The notes beneath the pieces are model-generated. The model saw only the letters and a list, made by a program, of their open reading frames with translations, was not told where the DNA came from and searched no databases. A stretch of DNA of 64,000 nucleotides from Microbacterium oxydans (GTDB taxonomy: Bacteria; Actinomycetota; Actinomycetes; Actinomycetales; Microbacteriaceae). How positions within the stretch are numbered: the stretch's first letter is position 1; each line of letters begins with the position of its first letter. This document shows positions 26,383 to 35,928 of this stretch, one piece after another. The translations under genes were made by a program, and so were the position numbers. Where the stretch lies: positions 620,001-684,000 of the forward strand of contig NZ_JYIW01000026.1 of assembly GCF_000956525.1 (NCBI RefSeq), in the 5' to 3' direction.

Positions 26383-27136
26383 GACGACCCGTCTCCTTCT
26401 GTCCGTGCGTCGTGGGGTTCCAGCGTTCGGCCGGAGCCTTCTCGTCGCGGAGCTGCTCGAGCAGCTCGGTGACCGCGTTCATCAGTCGGGTGGTCGCCTC
26501 ATTGAGCGCCGCCTGCTCCCCCGCGCGTCCACGCAGGTCCGAGACGTCGATCGGGTCGCCGATGAGGACGCGGACCGGCTTGCGCAGCGGCCAGAGGCTC
26601 AGACCCTTCTGGTAGCGGCCCATGATCTCCTGCGTGCCCCACTGGGCCATCGGGATCAGCGGGATGCCATCAGCCAGCGCGAGGCGCACAGCACCGGACT
26701 TGCCACGCATCGGCCACAGCTCGGGGTCGCGCGTCAGCGTGCCCTCCGGGTACACGATGACGCCGCGGCCGTGCTCGACGAGCTCGGCAGACTGCTTCAT
26801 GGTCTGCTTCGCGGCCGTGGCAGACGAGGTGCGAGCCACCGGGATCATGCCGGTGCGACGCATGATCCATCCGAGCACCGGGATGCGGAACAGGCTCTCC
26901 TTGGCCATGAACCGCGGAGCCCGGCCGGCTCGCCACACGGCGACCGCGACGACCAGCGGGTCGAACTCCGAGTAATGGTTCGGCGCGAGCACGAAGGACC
27001 CTTCGCGAGGCAGCTTCTCCGCGCCGACCACTCTGATCTTCGCGAGGAGCGACACCAGCGGGATCACGATCACCGCGACCGGCCAGAACAGGCTCGGTCG
27101 CGTGACCTCGGAGGACCGGGCACCCATGCGGGTCAC
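26372..27136 (-). CDS. 1-acyl-sn-glycerol-3-phosphate acyltransferase (PlsC-like)
   Basis: A 254-aa acyltransferase with the NHYSEFD form of the NHxxxxD catalytic motif, followed by the acceptor motif VYPEGTLTRD and a membrane-binding hydrophobic N-terminus (VAVIVIPLVSLLA). It would acylate lysophosphatidate, the product fed by gpsA downstream in the same operon. The GTG start at 27136 overlaps the murA stop (GTGA); ATG 27127 is possible. Confidence 0.92.
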   Translation of the reverse strand: MTRMGARSSEVTRPSLFWPVAVIVIPLVSLLAKIRVVGAEKLPREGSFVLAPNHYSEFDPLVVAVAVWRAGRAPRFMAKESLFRIPVLGWIMRRTGMIPVARTSSATAAKQTMKQSAELVEHGRGVIVYPEGTLTRDPELWPMRGKSGAVRLALADGIPLIPMAQWGTQEIMGRYQKGLSLWPLRKPVRVLIGDPIDVSDLRGRAGEQAALNEATTRLMNAVTELLEQLRDEKAPAERWNPTTHGQKETGRLDS

Positions 27137-28500
27137 CGGAGGACGTCGAAGTCGGCGCCGACCGCGTCGAGCTTGGCGAGGAACTTCTCGTATCCGCGGC
27201 TGAGGATGTCGACACCCGACACCTTCGATTCGCCTGCTGCCGTCAGCGCGGCGATCACGTGGCTGTATCCGCCACGGAGATCGGGGACGACGATGTCGGC
27301 ACCATGCAGCGGGGTGGGACCCGTGATCACAGCGGCCTGCTCGAGGTCACGGCGCGGCACCCGGCGAGGGCCGTCCTGCAGGCCCCTCGGGTGCACGACG
27401 ATGTCTGCACCCATCTTCACGAGCGCATCCGTGAAGCCGAGGCGGTTCTCGTACACGGTCTCGTGCACGACCGAACGGCCCTTCGCCTGCGTCAGGGCGA
27501 CGACGAGCGGCTGCTGCCAGTCGGTCATGAAGCCTGGGTGCACGTCGGTCTCGATCACGACGGGCTTGAGCTCGCCGTCGCGACGGAAGAGGATGCCGTC
27601 CTCTTGGATGTCGAACCAGCCGCCCGCCTTGCGGAAGACGTTCAGGAACGTGAGCATCTCCTGCTGCTTCGCACCGCCGACGAAGATCTCGCCGTCGGTG
27701 GCCAGCGCAGCGGATGCCCAGGACGCGGCCTCGTTGCGGTCGAAGATCGATCGGTGGTCGTAGCCACGGAGCTTCTCGACGCCCTCGATCACGATGACCC
27801 GGTTGGGCTCGTACGAGATGATGGCGCCCATCTTCTGCAGCACCGCGATGAGGTCCATGATCTCGGGTTCGATCGCGGCGTTGCGGAGCTCGGTGGTGCC
27901 CTCGGCACGCACCGCCGTCAGCAGCACCTGCTCGGTGGCGCCCACACTCGGGTACGGCAGGTGGATGTTCGCTCCGTGCAGGCGAGCGCCGGGACGGGAG
28001 AGACGGATGCCGCTCGGGAGCTTCTCGACGATCGCACCGAACTTGCGCAGCGCGTCGAGGTGGAAGTCGATCGGACGGTCGCCGATGCGGCAGCCGCCGA
28101 GGTCGGGGATGAACGCCTGACCGAGACGATGCAGCAGCGGACCGCAGAACAGGATCGGGATGCGCGACGCACCGGCGTGGGCGTCGATCTCCTCGAAGTG
28201 CGCGGACTCGACATCGCTCGGGTCGAATACCAGCGAACCGGGTTCGTCACCCTCGGAGACGCGGACGCCATGCACCTCGAGCAGCGAACGCACCACGGCG
28301 ACGTCGCTGATCGCGGGGACATCCCGCAGAGTGCTCACCGTCTCACCGAGCAGCGAGGCCACCATCGCCTTGGTGGCGAGGTTCTTCGCGCCCTTGACGT
28401 CGACACGTCCGCGCAGCGGGCGTCCTCCTCGGATGGCGAGGACGTCGCCGGTGAGCGCAGGGGCTCCGTCCGGAAGAGCATCGCGCACGGGTGTCGTCAT
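27133..28500 (-). CDS. murA: UDP-N-acetylglucosamine 1-carboxyvinyltransferase
   Basis: A 455-aa EPSP-synthase-fold enzyme, first committed step of peptidoglycan synthesis. It begins IRGGRPLRGRVDVKGAKN. The segment that usually carries the fosfomycin-reactive Cys reads LGGCRIGDRPIDFHLDALRKFG, and the C-terminus carries DLRGGYSHVIAAL. ATG 28500 is chosen (GAGG 7 nt upstream); ATG 28521 would add 7 residues. It heads the murA-plsC-gpsA-ddl operon. Confidence 0.95.
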   Translation of the reverse strand: MTTPVRDALPDGAPALTGDVLAIRGGRPLRGRVDVKGAKNLATKAMVASLLGETVSTLRDVPAISDVAVVRSLLEVHGVRVSEGDEPGSLVFDPSDVESAHFEEIDAHAGASRIPILFCGPLLHRLGQAFIPDLGGCRIGDRPIDFHLDALRKFGAIVEKLPSGIRLSRPGARLHGANIHLPYPSVGATEQVLLTAVRAEGTTELRNAAIEPEIMDLIAVLQKMGAIISYEPNRVIVIEGVEKLRGYDHRSIFDRNEAASWASAALATDGEIFVGGAKQQEMLTFLNVFRKAGGWFDIQEDGILFRRDGELKPVVIETDVHPGFMTDWQQPLVVALTQAKGRSVVHETVYENRLGFTDALVKMGADIVVHPRGLQDGPRRVPRRDLEQAAVITGPTPLHGADIVVPDLRGGYSHVIAALTAAGESKVSGVDILSRGYEKFLAKLDAVGADFDVLR

Positions 28501-28528
28501 TCGGAGCCTCACTTCATTCACTGATATC

Positions 28529-28544
28529 GGGGGCGGGCGCCCCC
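28529..28544. terminator. GC-rich hairpin between leuD and murA
   Basis: GGGGGCGGGCGCCCCC can form a 6-7 bp stem with a small loop. It lies between the leuD stop (28567) and the murA start (28500). With no clear T-run it may be a terminator or part of the murA 5' leader. Confidence 0.4.
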
Positions 28545-28566
28545 TTGACCCCCCGACCTGCCCCGA

Positions 28567-29163
28567 CTACTGAATGGGGAGAGTGCGGGGCCGCCACGAC
28601 TCGCGGCGGCCCTCGAACTGCGCGATCTTCTCTTCGTTGCGCAGTGTGAGCCCGATGTCATCGAGCCCTTCGAGGAGCCGCCATCTAGTGTAATCGTCGA
28701 TCCCGATGTCGGCCTGGACGTCGCCGATCGAGGCGGTGCGCGCCTCGAGATCCACCGTGATGCTCGTGCCAGGATTCGCGTCGATCTCGGCCCAGATCCG
28801 CTCGAGATCCTCCTCCGAGATCGTGGCGGCCAGCAGGCCCTGCTTCCCCGAGTTCCCGCGGAAGATGTCGGCGAAACGCGGGCTCAGGACGACCGAGAAT
28901 CCGAAGTCGCGGAGCGCCCAGACGGCGTGCTCGCGACTCGATCCGGTGCCGAAGTCAGGACCGGCGACGAGGACCGACGCGCCGATGAAGGGCGCCTGGT
29001 TCAGCACGAACTCCGGGTCCTGGCGCCAGCCGTAGAACAACGCATCCTCGAAGCCCGTCTTGGTGACGCGCTTCAGGAACACGGCGGGGATGATCTGGTC
29101 GGTGTCGACGTTGGAGCGCTTCAGGGGAGCAGCGATACCGGTGTGGGTGACGAACTTCTCCAT
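28567..29163 (-). CDS. leuD: 3-isopropylmalate dehydratase small subunit
   Basis: A 198-aa partner of LeuC in leucine synthesis. It begins [14 protein letters not shown], with the [10 protein letters not shown] and [17 protein letters not shown] motifs of the aconitase swivel domain. ATG 29163 has family fit; the upstream open frame lies inside leuC and is unrelated. It starts 2 bp after leuC ends, so the two are one operon. Confidence 0.97.
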   Translation of the reverse strand: MEKFVTHTGIAAPLKRSNVDTDQIIPAVFLKRVTKTGFEDALFYGWRQDPEFVLNQAPFIGASVLVAGPDFGTGSSREHAVWALRDFGFSVVLSPRFADIFRGNSGKQGLLAATISEEDLERIWAEIDANPGTSITVDLEARTASIGDVQADIGIDDYTRWRLLEGLDDIGLTLRNEEKIAQFEGRRESWRPRTLPIQ

Positions 29164-29165
29164 GA

Positions 29166-30617
29166 TCAGACCTCTTCCTCGATCAGCAGATCGCTCGGAC
29201 TCGACAGCGTGCCGCGGATGGCTGTCGCTGCGGCGACGAGCGGCGAGACCAGGTGCGTCCGTCCGCCCTTGCCCTGGCGACCTTCGAAGTTCCGGTTCGA
29301 CGTCGACGCGCAGCGCTCTCCTGGCGCGAGCTGATCGGGGTTCATGCCGAGACACATCGAGCAGCCTGCGAAGCGCCACTCGGCGCCGAAGTCGGTGATG
29401 ATCTTGTCGAGACCCTCTGCCTCAGCCTCGAGACGCACCCGCGCCGAGCCGGGCACGACCATGACGCGAACGCCGTCCGCCTTCTTCTTGCCCTCGATGA
29501 TGGAGGCGAACGCGCGGAGGTCCTCGATACGGCTGTTCGTGCACGAGCCCATGAAGACAGCATCCACCGGCACCTCCTTGAGCGGGGTGCCAGGGGTGAG
29601 GTCCATGTACTCGAGCGCCCGCTCGGCGGCGGCGCGCTCGTTCGGATCCGCGATCTCGACCGGGTTCGGCACCGAAGACGACAGCGAGCTGCCCTGGCCG
29701 GGGTTGGTCCCCCAGGTGACGAAGGGCTCGAGCTCGTCGGCATCGATGAAGACCTCTGCGTCGAACGTCGCGCCCTCGTCGGTGGGCAGCGTGCGCCAGT
29801 AGGCGACGGCGTCGTCCCAGTCCTGCCCCTTCGGCGCGTGCGGGCGGCCCTTCAGGTATTCGAAGGTCGTCTCATCGGGTGCGACCATGCCGGCGCGGGC
29901 GCCCGCCTCGATCGACATGTTGCAGATCGTCATGCGGCCCTCCATCGAGAGCGCACGGATCGCGCTGCCGCGGAACTCCAGGACGTAGCCCTGTCCGCCG
30001 CCGGTGGTGATCTTCGCGATCACGGCCAGGATGATGTCCTTCGCGGTGACGCCGGGGCGGAGCGTGCCGTCGACGGTGATCGCCATCGTCTTGAACGGCT
30101 TCAGCGGCAGCGTCTGGGTCGCCATCACGTGCTCGACCTCGCTCGTGCCGATGCCGAAGGCCATGGCCCCGAATGCTCCGTGCGTCGAGGTGTGCGAGTC
30201 GCCGCACACCACCGTGATGCCGGGCATCGTGAGTCCGAGCTGCGGGCCGACGACGTGCACGATGCCCTGCTCCGCATCGCCGAGCGAATGCAGTCGCACG
30301 CCGAACTCGGCGGCGTTGCGACGCAGCGTCTCGATCTGCGTGCGGCTGGTGAGGTCGGCGATCGGCTTGTGGATCTCGAGCGTCGGGGTGTTGTGGTCCT
30401 CGGTCGCGATCGTCAGATCCAGGCGACGCAGCGGACGGTTCTCGCTGCGGAGGCCGTCGAAGGCCTGCGGACTGGTCACCTCATGGACGAGGTGGAGGTC
30501 GATGTAGATGAGATCCGGTTCGCCGTTCTCGCCCTTGACGACGAGGTGGTCGTCCCAGACCTTCTCGGCGAGCGTGCGAGGGCGAACGGAATCGGCACCG
30601 GGTGCGGGGGTGTTCAT
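29166..30617 (-). CDS. leuC: 3-isopropylmalate dehydratase large subunit
   Basis: A 483-aa aconitase-fold subunit that isomerises 2- to 3-isopropylmalate. The Fe-S ligands are in the [12 protein letters not shown] and [10 protein letters not shown] segments; [13 protein letters not shown] is the substrate loop. ATG 30617 has AGGAG at 7 nt; the longer frame upstream covers the leader region and is not conserved protein. Upstream lies a short Leu-rich leader ORF with a hairpin (30659-30723), pointing to leucine-controlled expression. Confidence 0.97.
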   Translation of the reverse strand: MNTPAPGADSVRPRTLAEKVWDDHLVVKGENGEPDLIYIDLHLVHEVTSPQAFDGLRSENRPLRRLDLTIATEDHNTPTLEIHKPIADLTSRTQIETLRRNAAEFGVRLHSLGDAEQGIVHVVGPQLGLTMPGITVVCGDSHTSTHGAFGAMAFGIGTSEVEHVMATQTLPLKPFKTMAITVDGTLRPGVTAKDIILAVIAKITTGGGQGYVLEFRGSAIRALSMEGRMTICNMSIEAGARAGMVAPDETTFEYLKGRPHAPKGQDWDDAVAYWRTLPTDEGATFDAEVFIDADELEPFVTWGTNPGQGSSLSSSVPNPVEIADPNERAAAERALEYMDLTPGTPLKEVPVDAVFMGSCTNSRIEDLRAFASIIEGKKKADGVRVMVVPGSARVRLEAEAEGLDKIITDFGAEWRFAGCSMCLGMNPDQLAPGERCASTSNRNFEGRQGKGGRTHLVSPLVAAATAIRGTLSSPSDLLIEEEV

Positions 30618-30658
30618 TGCGTGTCTCCTGAGGATGGCGGTTCGGCCCACGATGGACT

Positions 30659-30697
30659 CCGCGACGAGGAGGGGCTCAGAACGAGATCTCGTCGCGG
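30659..30697 (-). promoter_or_regulatory. Hairpin of the leuCD leader
   Basis: CCGCGACGAG and CTCGTCGCGG (arms at 30697-30688 and 30668-30659) are exact complements, 10 bp with a 19-nt loop. The 5' arm lies inside the leader peptide codons 9-12, so a ribosome halted on the Leu codons would cover it. A competing palindrome ACGAGATCTCGT (30681-30692) overlaps this arm. CTCCT at 30671-30667 is complementary to the leuC ribosome site AGGAG (30629-30625). There is no T-run, so translational control is more likely than termination. Confidence 0.55.
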
Positions 30698-30723
30698 CCG
30701 CTAAGAAGGAGCACGATCCGCAT
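30676..30723 (-). CDS. Leucine leader peptide of leuCD (15 aa)
   Basis: The ORF reads [18 protein letters not shown] at 30678-30676. Three consecutive Leu codons are CTC CTT CTT, and CTT is rare in this high-GC genome, a hallmark of an attenuator that senses charged tRNA-Leu. There is no SD, but TAATCT (30735-30730) is a good -10 box placed 6 nt before the ATG, so the transcript should be leaderless, a common start type in actinobacteria. The weak -35 is GTCATC about 17 bp upstream. Confidence 0.6.
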   Translation of the reverse strand: MRIVLLLSGRDEISF

Positions 30724-30804
30724 GTCGCCAGATTACCACCGCTTCGGCGGGCGATGACGCGACGTGACACTCTACTGTTCACCCGATCGATCGAGAGGCT
30801 CCGC

Positions 30805-32100
30805 ATGACCGTCGACTCCACGCGCTTCGTCACCCGGGCCGTCCACGCCGGGCGGGTCCGCGAGACGGCCGCAGCGCGCGCCACCCCGATCTATCTGACC
30901 GCCGGTTTCGAGTTCGAGGACTTCGACCATGCCGCCGACCACTTCGGCACCGGCACCGGCTTCGGATACACGCGAACCGGCAACCCGACGATCCGCGCTG
31001 TCGAGCGCCAGCTCGCCGCACTGGAGTCGGGTGCGGATGCCGTGCTGGTCGCCAGCGGGCAGGCCGCCGTCGTGACCGCGTTCCTCACCGTCGCCGGCGC
31101 CGGCGATCACATCGTCAGCTCGACGCACATCTACGAGGGCACGCGCGGTCTCCTGCTCGACAACCTGGCGCGACTCGGGATCGAGGCGACGTTCGTCGAC
31201 GACATCGCCGACCCCGATGCCTGGCGTGCCGAGATCCGTCCCAACACCCGCGCGCTGTTCGGCGAGTCCATCGCGAACGCCCGCAACGACATCCTCGACA
31301 TCGCGGCGATCAGCGCCGTCGCCGACGAGGCCGCGATCCCGCTGATCGTCGACAACACGCTCGCCACGCCGTACCTCGTCCGCCCGATCGAGCACGGCGC
31401 GGCGATCGTCGTGCACTCGGCCTCGAAGTTCCTCGCCGGTCACGGTTCGGTGCTGGGCGGTGTCCTGATCGACGACGGACGCTTCGACGCCGCACGTCAC
31501 GGCCACAACGCACCGCACCTGGTGCTCCCCGGTCGAGGCGGCCTGCCCAGCGTCGCGTCTCGCCACGGCGGCAACGCCCGCATCGCGTATGCCCGCGAGT
31601 CCGTCGCACCGCGTTTCGGGGCATCACCGTCGCCGCTCAACGCCTTCCTGATCGGGCAGGGCACTGAGACGCTCGGTCTGCGCGTCGAGCGCCAGTCGCG
31701 CAACGCCCTCGAGATCGCGCGCTGGCTGGAGAGCCAGGACGCCGTCGAGAGCGTGGACTACGTCGGACTGCCATCGCACCCTGATCACGCCAAGGCGCAG
31801 CGCTATCTCGGCGGTGGCTCCGGATCGATCTTCACGTTCACGCTGCGCGATGGCCTCCCCGCAGCGCGGCGCTTCGTCGAGGGTGTGCAGGTCTTCACGC
31901 ACATGACGCACATCGGTGATGTCCGCTCGCTCGTGCTGCACCCGGGAACGACCAGCCACGCGCAGCGCACTGCCGAGGAGCGCGCGGTCCTCGGCATCCG
32001 TCCTGGCACGCTCCGCGTATCGATCGGCATCGAAGACGTCGACGACCTGATCGGTGACCTCGCCCAGGTGCTGCAGGCAGTCGAAGAGGTCGTCGCGTGA
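30805..32100 (+). CDS. PLP-dependent sulfhydrylase (O-acetylhomoserine sulfhydrylase/cystathionine synthase family)
   Basis: A 431-aa Cys/Met-metabolism PLP enzyme. [11 protein letters not shown] contains the Schiff-base Lys; TRTGNPT, ASGQAA and [10 protein letters not shown] are cofactor-loop motifs, and the C-terminal HPGTTSHAQ...[14 protein letters not shown] is typical. The closest type is O-acetylhomoserine sulfhydrylase (sulfide plus O-acetylhomoserine to homocysteine), but lyase subtypes cannot be excluded. ATG 30805 is chosen over an open longer frame. A -10-like TACTGT precedes it. It overlaps the monooxygenase gene start. Confidence 0.88.
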   Translation: MTVDSTRFVTRAVHAGRVRETAAARATPIYLTAGFEFEDFDHAADHFGTGTGFGYTRTGNPTIRAVERQLAALESGADAVLVASGQAAVVTAFLTVAGAGDHIVSSTHIYEGTRGLLLDNLARLGIEATFVDDIADPDAWRAEIRPNTRALFGESIANARNDILDIAAISAVADEAAIPLIVDNTLATPYLVRPIEHGAAIVVHSASKFLAGHGSVLGGVLIDDGRFDAARHGHNAPHLVLPGRGGLPSVASRHGGNARIAYARESVAPRFGASPSPLNAFLIGQGTETLGLRVERQSRNALEIARWLESQDAVESVDYVGLPSHPDHAKAQRYLGGGSGSIFTFTLRDGLPAARRFVEGVQVFTHMTHIGDVRSLVLHPGTTSHAQRTAEERAVLGIRPGTLRVSIGIEDVDDLIGDLAQVLQAVEEVVA

Positions 32101-33410
32101 GTCGGCCGCAGCACTTCGGCTGGTTCCTCGCCCGCGGTTTCGGCCCCCAGGGCTGGGGCTACCCGTCGCTCGACTGGGACTACGACTGGACCAGGCCCGA
32201 GATCTACCAGGAGGCCGCGCGAACGCTCGAGCAGGCCGGCTTCGATCTCGTCATCATCGAGGACAGCCCTTCGCTCGGTTCCCCCGAGACGATCGACCTG
32301 CGGGTCCGGCACGCGTTCGGCGGCCCCAAGCACGACCCGCTGCTGCTTGCGCCGTATCTCTTCCAGGTGACGAGGTACCTCGGCGTCGTACCGACCGTGA
32401 ACCCCGCCGCCTCACTGCCGTTCACCTCGGCGCGGCAGTTCTCGACGTTGCAGCACCTCAGCGGGCACCGTCTCGGCCTCAACGTCGTCACCGACACCGG
32501 CAGTGCCCGGCACTTCTCCGACGCCCCGCCACTCGGGCACGGCGCCGCCTACGACCGGGCGACCGAATGGCTCGACGGCATCCGCTCCCTCTGGCGCAGC
32601 TGGGACGACGGGGCGCTCGTGGCCGACCGTGACACCGATGTGTACGCCGACGGCTCGAAACTGCGGGCGGTGCGACACCGCGGCGAACACTATGCCTTCG
32701 ACGGCCCGCTCAATGCGCTGCCCTTCACCGACGGCGAGCCTGCGATCATCTCCCCCGGCGGATCCGGCCGCGGACTCGGCTTCGCCGGCGCGAACTCCGA
32801 CGTCCAGCTCGCCCTCGCTCCGCTGCATGAGGCATCAGTCCGTGCGTACCGGACCAAGATCCACGACGCCGCGATCGCCGCAGGGCGACGCCCGGAGGAC
32901 ATCAAGATCCTCTTCGCGATCCAGCCCGTGATCACCAGCTCCGCGGAGGAGGCCGACCGTATCGTCGCGGCATCCGCCCGCCCCGATGAGGCCGCCCTGG
33001 TGCAGATCGCTCGGAAGCAGTCCAGCGATCTCGAGACCGACCTCACCTCGCTCGACCTCGACGCGCCGCTCGACCTGTCGATCTTCGGCGACCATGTCTC
33101 GCGCGGCAGCATCCAGCGTCTGATCGGCGACCGTGGCGAGGAAGCACCGCTCCGGGCACATCTCACCGCGCTCGTCCGAGCCGGTCGCATCAACGATCGC
33201 AGCGGCTTCGTGGGCACGGCGGAGGAGTTCGCCGACCTCATCGAGGAGCTCGGCGACTGGGGCAACGACGGTGTCCTGCTCTGGGGTGACTTCCACCCCG
33301 TGACGCTGCACCGAACGCTGGATGAACTCGTGCCGGTGCTCCGGCGCCGCGGCATCCTTCGTCGCGACCACGTCGACGGCGGACTCCGGGCGAACCTGCG
33401 CGCGTTCTGA
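32097..33410 (+). CDS. LLM flavin-dependent monooxygenase (NtaA/SnaA/DszA type)
   Basis: A 437-aa luciferase-like FMNH2-dependent monooxygenase starting with GTG in a GTGA overlap. The N-terminal [20 protein letters not shown] and mid part LSGHRLGLNVVTDTGSARHF, YDRATEWLDGIRSLWRSW match the nitrilotriacetate/DszA/SnaA branch. Members cleave C-S or C-N bonds. Coupling with a sulfhydrylase suggests release of sulfite or sulfide from an organosulfur compound that is then fixed into homocysteine. No reductase partner gene is adjacent. Confidence 0.88.
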   Translation: MSRPQHFGWFLARGFGPQGWGYPSLDWDYDWTRPEIYQEAARTLEQAGFDLVIIEDSPSLGSPETIDLRVRHAFGGPKHDPLLLAPYLFQVTRYLGVVPTVNPAASLPFTSARQFSTLQHLSGHRLGLNVVTDTGSARHFSDAPPLGHGAAYDRATEWLDGIRSLWRSWDDGALVADRDTDVYADGSKLRAVRHRGEHYAFDGPLNALPFTDGEPAIISPGGSGRGLGFAGANSDVQLALAPLHEASVRAYRTKIHDAAIAAGRRPEDIKILFAIQPVITSSAEEADRIVAASARPDEAALVQIARKQSSDLETDLTSLDLDAPLDLSIFGDHVSRGSIQRLIGDRGEEAPLRAHLTALVRAGRINDRSGFVGTAEEFADLIEELGDWGNDGVLLWGDFHPVTLHRTLDELVPVLRRRGILRRDHVDGGLRANLRAF

Positions 33411-33432
33411 CCTGCCGCTACGCGCCTGGGCG

Positions 33433-33930
33433 CTACCAGCCCATCGAGCCCGGCACGCCCTTGAACGGGCCGACGACCGACGACGTGACCCATCCTCCGT
33501 AGAAGCCACCCGGCTGCGGGACGACGACCTCTCCGCCGACCGTGCACTCGTCCATGTGCTGCGCATACACGGCGACCCGGTCGACGAGCGACTCGAAGCC
33601 CGGCGAGGGATCCGGGTAGTTCCAGGCCGCGCCTTCGCGCACGGTTTCACCGCTGCGCACATCGAAGTACCGCGCCGCGCCCTTGAACTCGCAGAACGAG
33701 GTGCCGGACGAATCCACGAGCGCACCCGCGACGAAGTCTGACATCGGGACGTAGTAGACGGGAGGGTGGCTCGTCTCGAGCACCCGCACGGCGTTCCGGG
33801 TGTCGGCGATCAGCGCACCGCCGAGGCGGATGGTGAGGCGTTCAGGCACCGGCTCGACCCGCGGCGGCCTCGGATAGTCCCAGACGGATTCCTGGCCGGG
33901 AGCGGGAACGACGGGGCTGGGTCTGCGCAT
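33433..33930 (-). CDS. DUF427 domain protein
   Basis: A 165-aa soluble protein with DUF427 features: GGALIADTRNAVRVLETSHPP, YYVPMSDF, CEFKGAARYFDV and NYPDPSPGF. The family is common in actinobacteria, of unknown function. ATG 33930 (MRRPSPVVPAPGQ) is the family-like start; a longer frame runs into the neighbour. It converges on the monooxygenase gene with 22 bp between stops. Confidence 0.88.
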   Translation of the reverse strand: MRRPSPVVPAPGQESVWDYPRPPRVEPVPERLTIRLGGALIADTRNAVRVLETSHPPVYYVPMSDFVAGALVDSSGTSFCEFKGAARYFDVRSGETVREGAAWNYPDPSPGFESLVDRVAVYAQHMDECTVGGEVVVPQPGGFYGGWVTSSVVGPFKGVPGSMGW

Positions 33931-33966
33931 CTGTTCACTGTACGTCTCTCGGTGTTGACTGGGGCC

Positions 33967-34563
33967 ATGGTCACGCTCGCGATGTTCCCACTCGGCTCGG
34001 TGCTGTTTCCGCACGCGCCGCTTCCGCTGCGCGTCTTCGAGCCCCGATACCTCACCATGGTCGGGCGACTGCTCGACGAGGACGACCCGCAGTTCGGTGT
34101 CGTGCTCATCGAACGCGGCCACGAGGTCGGCGGCGGCGACCGGCGCAGCGGTGTCGGCACGATGGCCAGGTTGGTGAGTGTCGCAGCGGGCGGTGACGTG
34201 TTGCACGCCGTGGCCGTCGGCACCGAGCGGTTCACGATCGATCAGTGGCTGGACGACGACCCCTATCCTCGCGCCGAGGTGACACCGCTGCCCGACCTCG
34301 AATGGAACGAGGCACTGACTCCGCTGCACTCCGAGGCCGAGGCGATCGTGCGTCGTGCGCTCGGCCGCGCACCGGAGGCGCGGTGGGACGCCGATACCGA
34401 ACTCGCCGAGAACCCGCTCACGGCGGCCTGGCAGCTCGCTGCGATCGCGCCGCTCGGGGAGTACGACCAGTACACCCTGCTGCGCTCCACCACCGCGGGC
34501 GGGCTGCTCCGTCAGGTCATCGATCTCACGCTCGAGGCGGAGCTGCTGTGGTCAGCCGAGTGA
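33967..34563 (+). CDS. Lon-substrate-binding-domain (LON_substr_bdg) protein
   Basis: A 198-aa protein beginning VTLAMFPLGSVLFPHAPLPLRVFEPRYLTMV, the N-terminal domain of Lon proteases without AAA+ or protease parts. Such stand-alone domains occur widely; possible adaptor roles are not settled. The 3' end overlaps the DUF2834 gene by 38 bp on the other strand. Confidence 0.87.
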   Translation: MVTLAMFPLGSVLFPHAPLPLRVFEPRYLTMVGRLLDEDDPQFGVVLIERGHEVGGGDRRSGVGTMARLVSVAAGGDVLHAVAVGTERFTIDQWLDDDPYPRAEVTPLPDLEWNEALTPLHSEAEAIVRRALGRAPEARWDADTELAENPLTAAWQLAAIAPLGEYDQYTLLRSTTAGGLLRQVIDLTLEAELLWSAE

Positions 34564-34876
34564 GGTGCCGGTGGCGCATCGCCAGGAACAGCGGGAACAC
34601 GAACGCGAAGGCCGTCACTCCTGCCAGCACCACGTAGAGCCAGCCGAAGCGCATCTCGAGCCGTCTCGCCTCGACGATGATGAACACGCTGCCGGCGATC
34701 GCCACCACCAGGAGGTCGACCGTGATCGACGACACCGCAGGGCCGCTGCCGAGCAGATCGACGATGAAGTCCGCCATCTGCGTGATCGCCATGACGTTGA
34801 AGGTCCAGGTGCCGATCAGGCCGGCCACCGCCAGCACGAGATACACGAGGGCCAAGGGCGTCCAGTGACGAGTCAT
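34526..34876 (-). CDS. DUF2834 membrane protein
   Basis: A 116-aa protein with three hydrophobic helices (about 9-28, 52-67, 78-97). FNVMAITQMADFIVDLLGSGPAVSSITVDLLV and VEARRLEMRFGWLYVVLA match DUF2834. Function unknown. It follows terC with 12 bp between, and may be co-transcribed with it. Confidence 0.8.
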   Translation of the reverse strand: MTRHWTPLALVYLVLAVAGLIGTWTFNVMAITQMADFIVDLLGSGPAVSSITVDLLVVAIAGSVFIIVEARRLEMRFGWLYVVLAGVTAFAFVFPLFLAMRHRHLTRLTTAAPPRA

Positions 34877-34888
34877 GGCGCCATGATC

Positions 34889-35893
34889 TCACTCGGGGAT
34901 CGAAACCTTCTTCGTCGCCCGCTTCTCCCGCGCGGCGGCGACCAGGCTCGCGATCGTCGCACCGGCCATCGCCACCACGATCACCGTGAGCGAGAGCCAG
35001 ATGGGGATGTCGGGTGCCCACTCGATGTGCTCGCCGCCGTTGATGAAGGGCAGCTCGTTCTCGTGCATGGCGTGCAGGATCAGCTTGATGCCGATGAAGC
35101 CGAGGATGATCGCGATTCCGTAGTGCAGGTAGCGCAGCCGGTCGAGCAGATCGCCGAGCAGGAAGTACAGCTGGCGGAGACCCATCAGCGCGAAGATGTT
35201 CGCGGTGAAGACCAGGAAGCTGTTCTGGGTGATGCTGAAGATCGCGGGGATGGAGTCGATCGCGAACATCAGGTCGGTCACGCCGATCGCCACGAAGACG
35301 ATCACCATCGGCGTCCAGATGCGCTTGCCGTCGACCACGGTGCGGATCTTGTTGCCGTCGTATTCGTCGCTGATATCGATGCGTCGGCGCAGCAGACGGA
35401 CGATGAAGTTCTCGCGCTGCACCTCGCCGTCGTGGTCGCCCTCCGGCATCGCCTGGCGGATCGCGGTGTAGATCAGGAAGGCACCGAAGATGTAGAAGAT
35501 CGGCGAGAAGTTCTCGATGATCGTGACACCGAGCATGATGAACAGCCCGCGCAGCACGAGCGCGATGATGATGCCGACCATCAGCACCATCTGCTGCAGC
35601 CGTCGCGGCACCGCGAACTGCGCCATGATCAGCACGAAGACGAACAGGTTGTCGATCGAGAGGCTGTACTCCAGCGCCCACCCGGTGAGGAACTCCCCCG
35701 CGAACTGCCCACCCGCGAAGACCGCGAGCAAGCCGGCGAAGACGAGCGCGAGACCGACGTAGAACGCGACCCAGAGCGTCGACTCCTTGGTCGAGGGGAT
35801 GTGCGGACGCAGGCGCACCAGCATCAGGTCGCCGATGAGGATGAGGACGAGCACGACGAGGGAGCCGACTTCGAACCAGATGGGGATGTTCAC
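34889..35893 (-). CDS. TerC-family membrane protein, probable Mn2+ exporter
   Basis: A 334-aa protein with about nine membrane helices and the TerC/Alx signature ALEYSLSIDNLFVFVLIM and a matching second acidic segment VTDLMFAIDSIPAI. TerC/Alx proteins export Mn2+, in many bacteria to metallate secreted proteins. GTG 35893 is the start (NIPIWFEVGSLVVL); the longer frame covers the riboswitch. A yybP-ykoY-type leader (35929-36034) precedes it, which supports Mn2+ as substrate; tellurium resistance in the family name is historical. Confidence 0.9.
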   Translation of the reverse strand: MNIPIWFEVGSLVVLVLILIGDLMLVRLRPHIPSTKESTLWVAFYVGLALVFAGLLAVFAGGQFAGEFLTGWALEYSLSIDNLFVFVLIMAQFAVPRRLQQMVLMVGIIIALVLRGLFIMLGVTIIENFSPIFYIFGAFLIYTAIRQAMPEGDHDGEVQRENFIVRLLRRRIDISDEYDGNKIRTVVDGKRIWTPMVIVFVAIGVTDLMFAIDSIPAIFSITQNSFLVFTANIFALMGLRQLYFLLGDLLDRLRYLHYGIAIILGFIGIKLILHAMHENELPFINGGEHIEWAPDIPIWLSLTVIVVAMAGATIASLVAAAREKRATKKVSIPE

Positions 35894-35928
35894 GCGCGCA
35901 CTGCGCCTTTCGAGAGGGGTCGACGATT

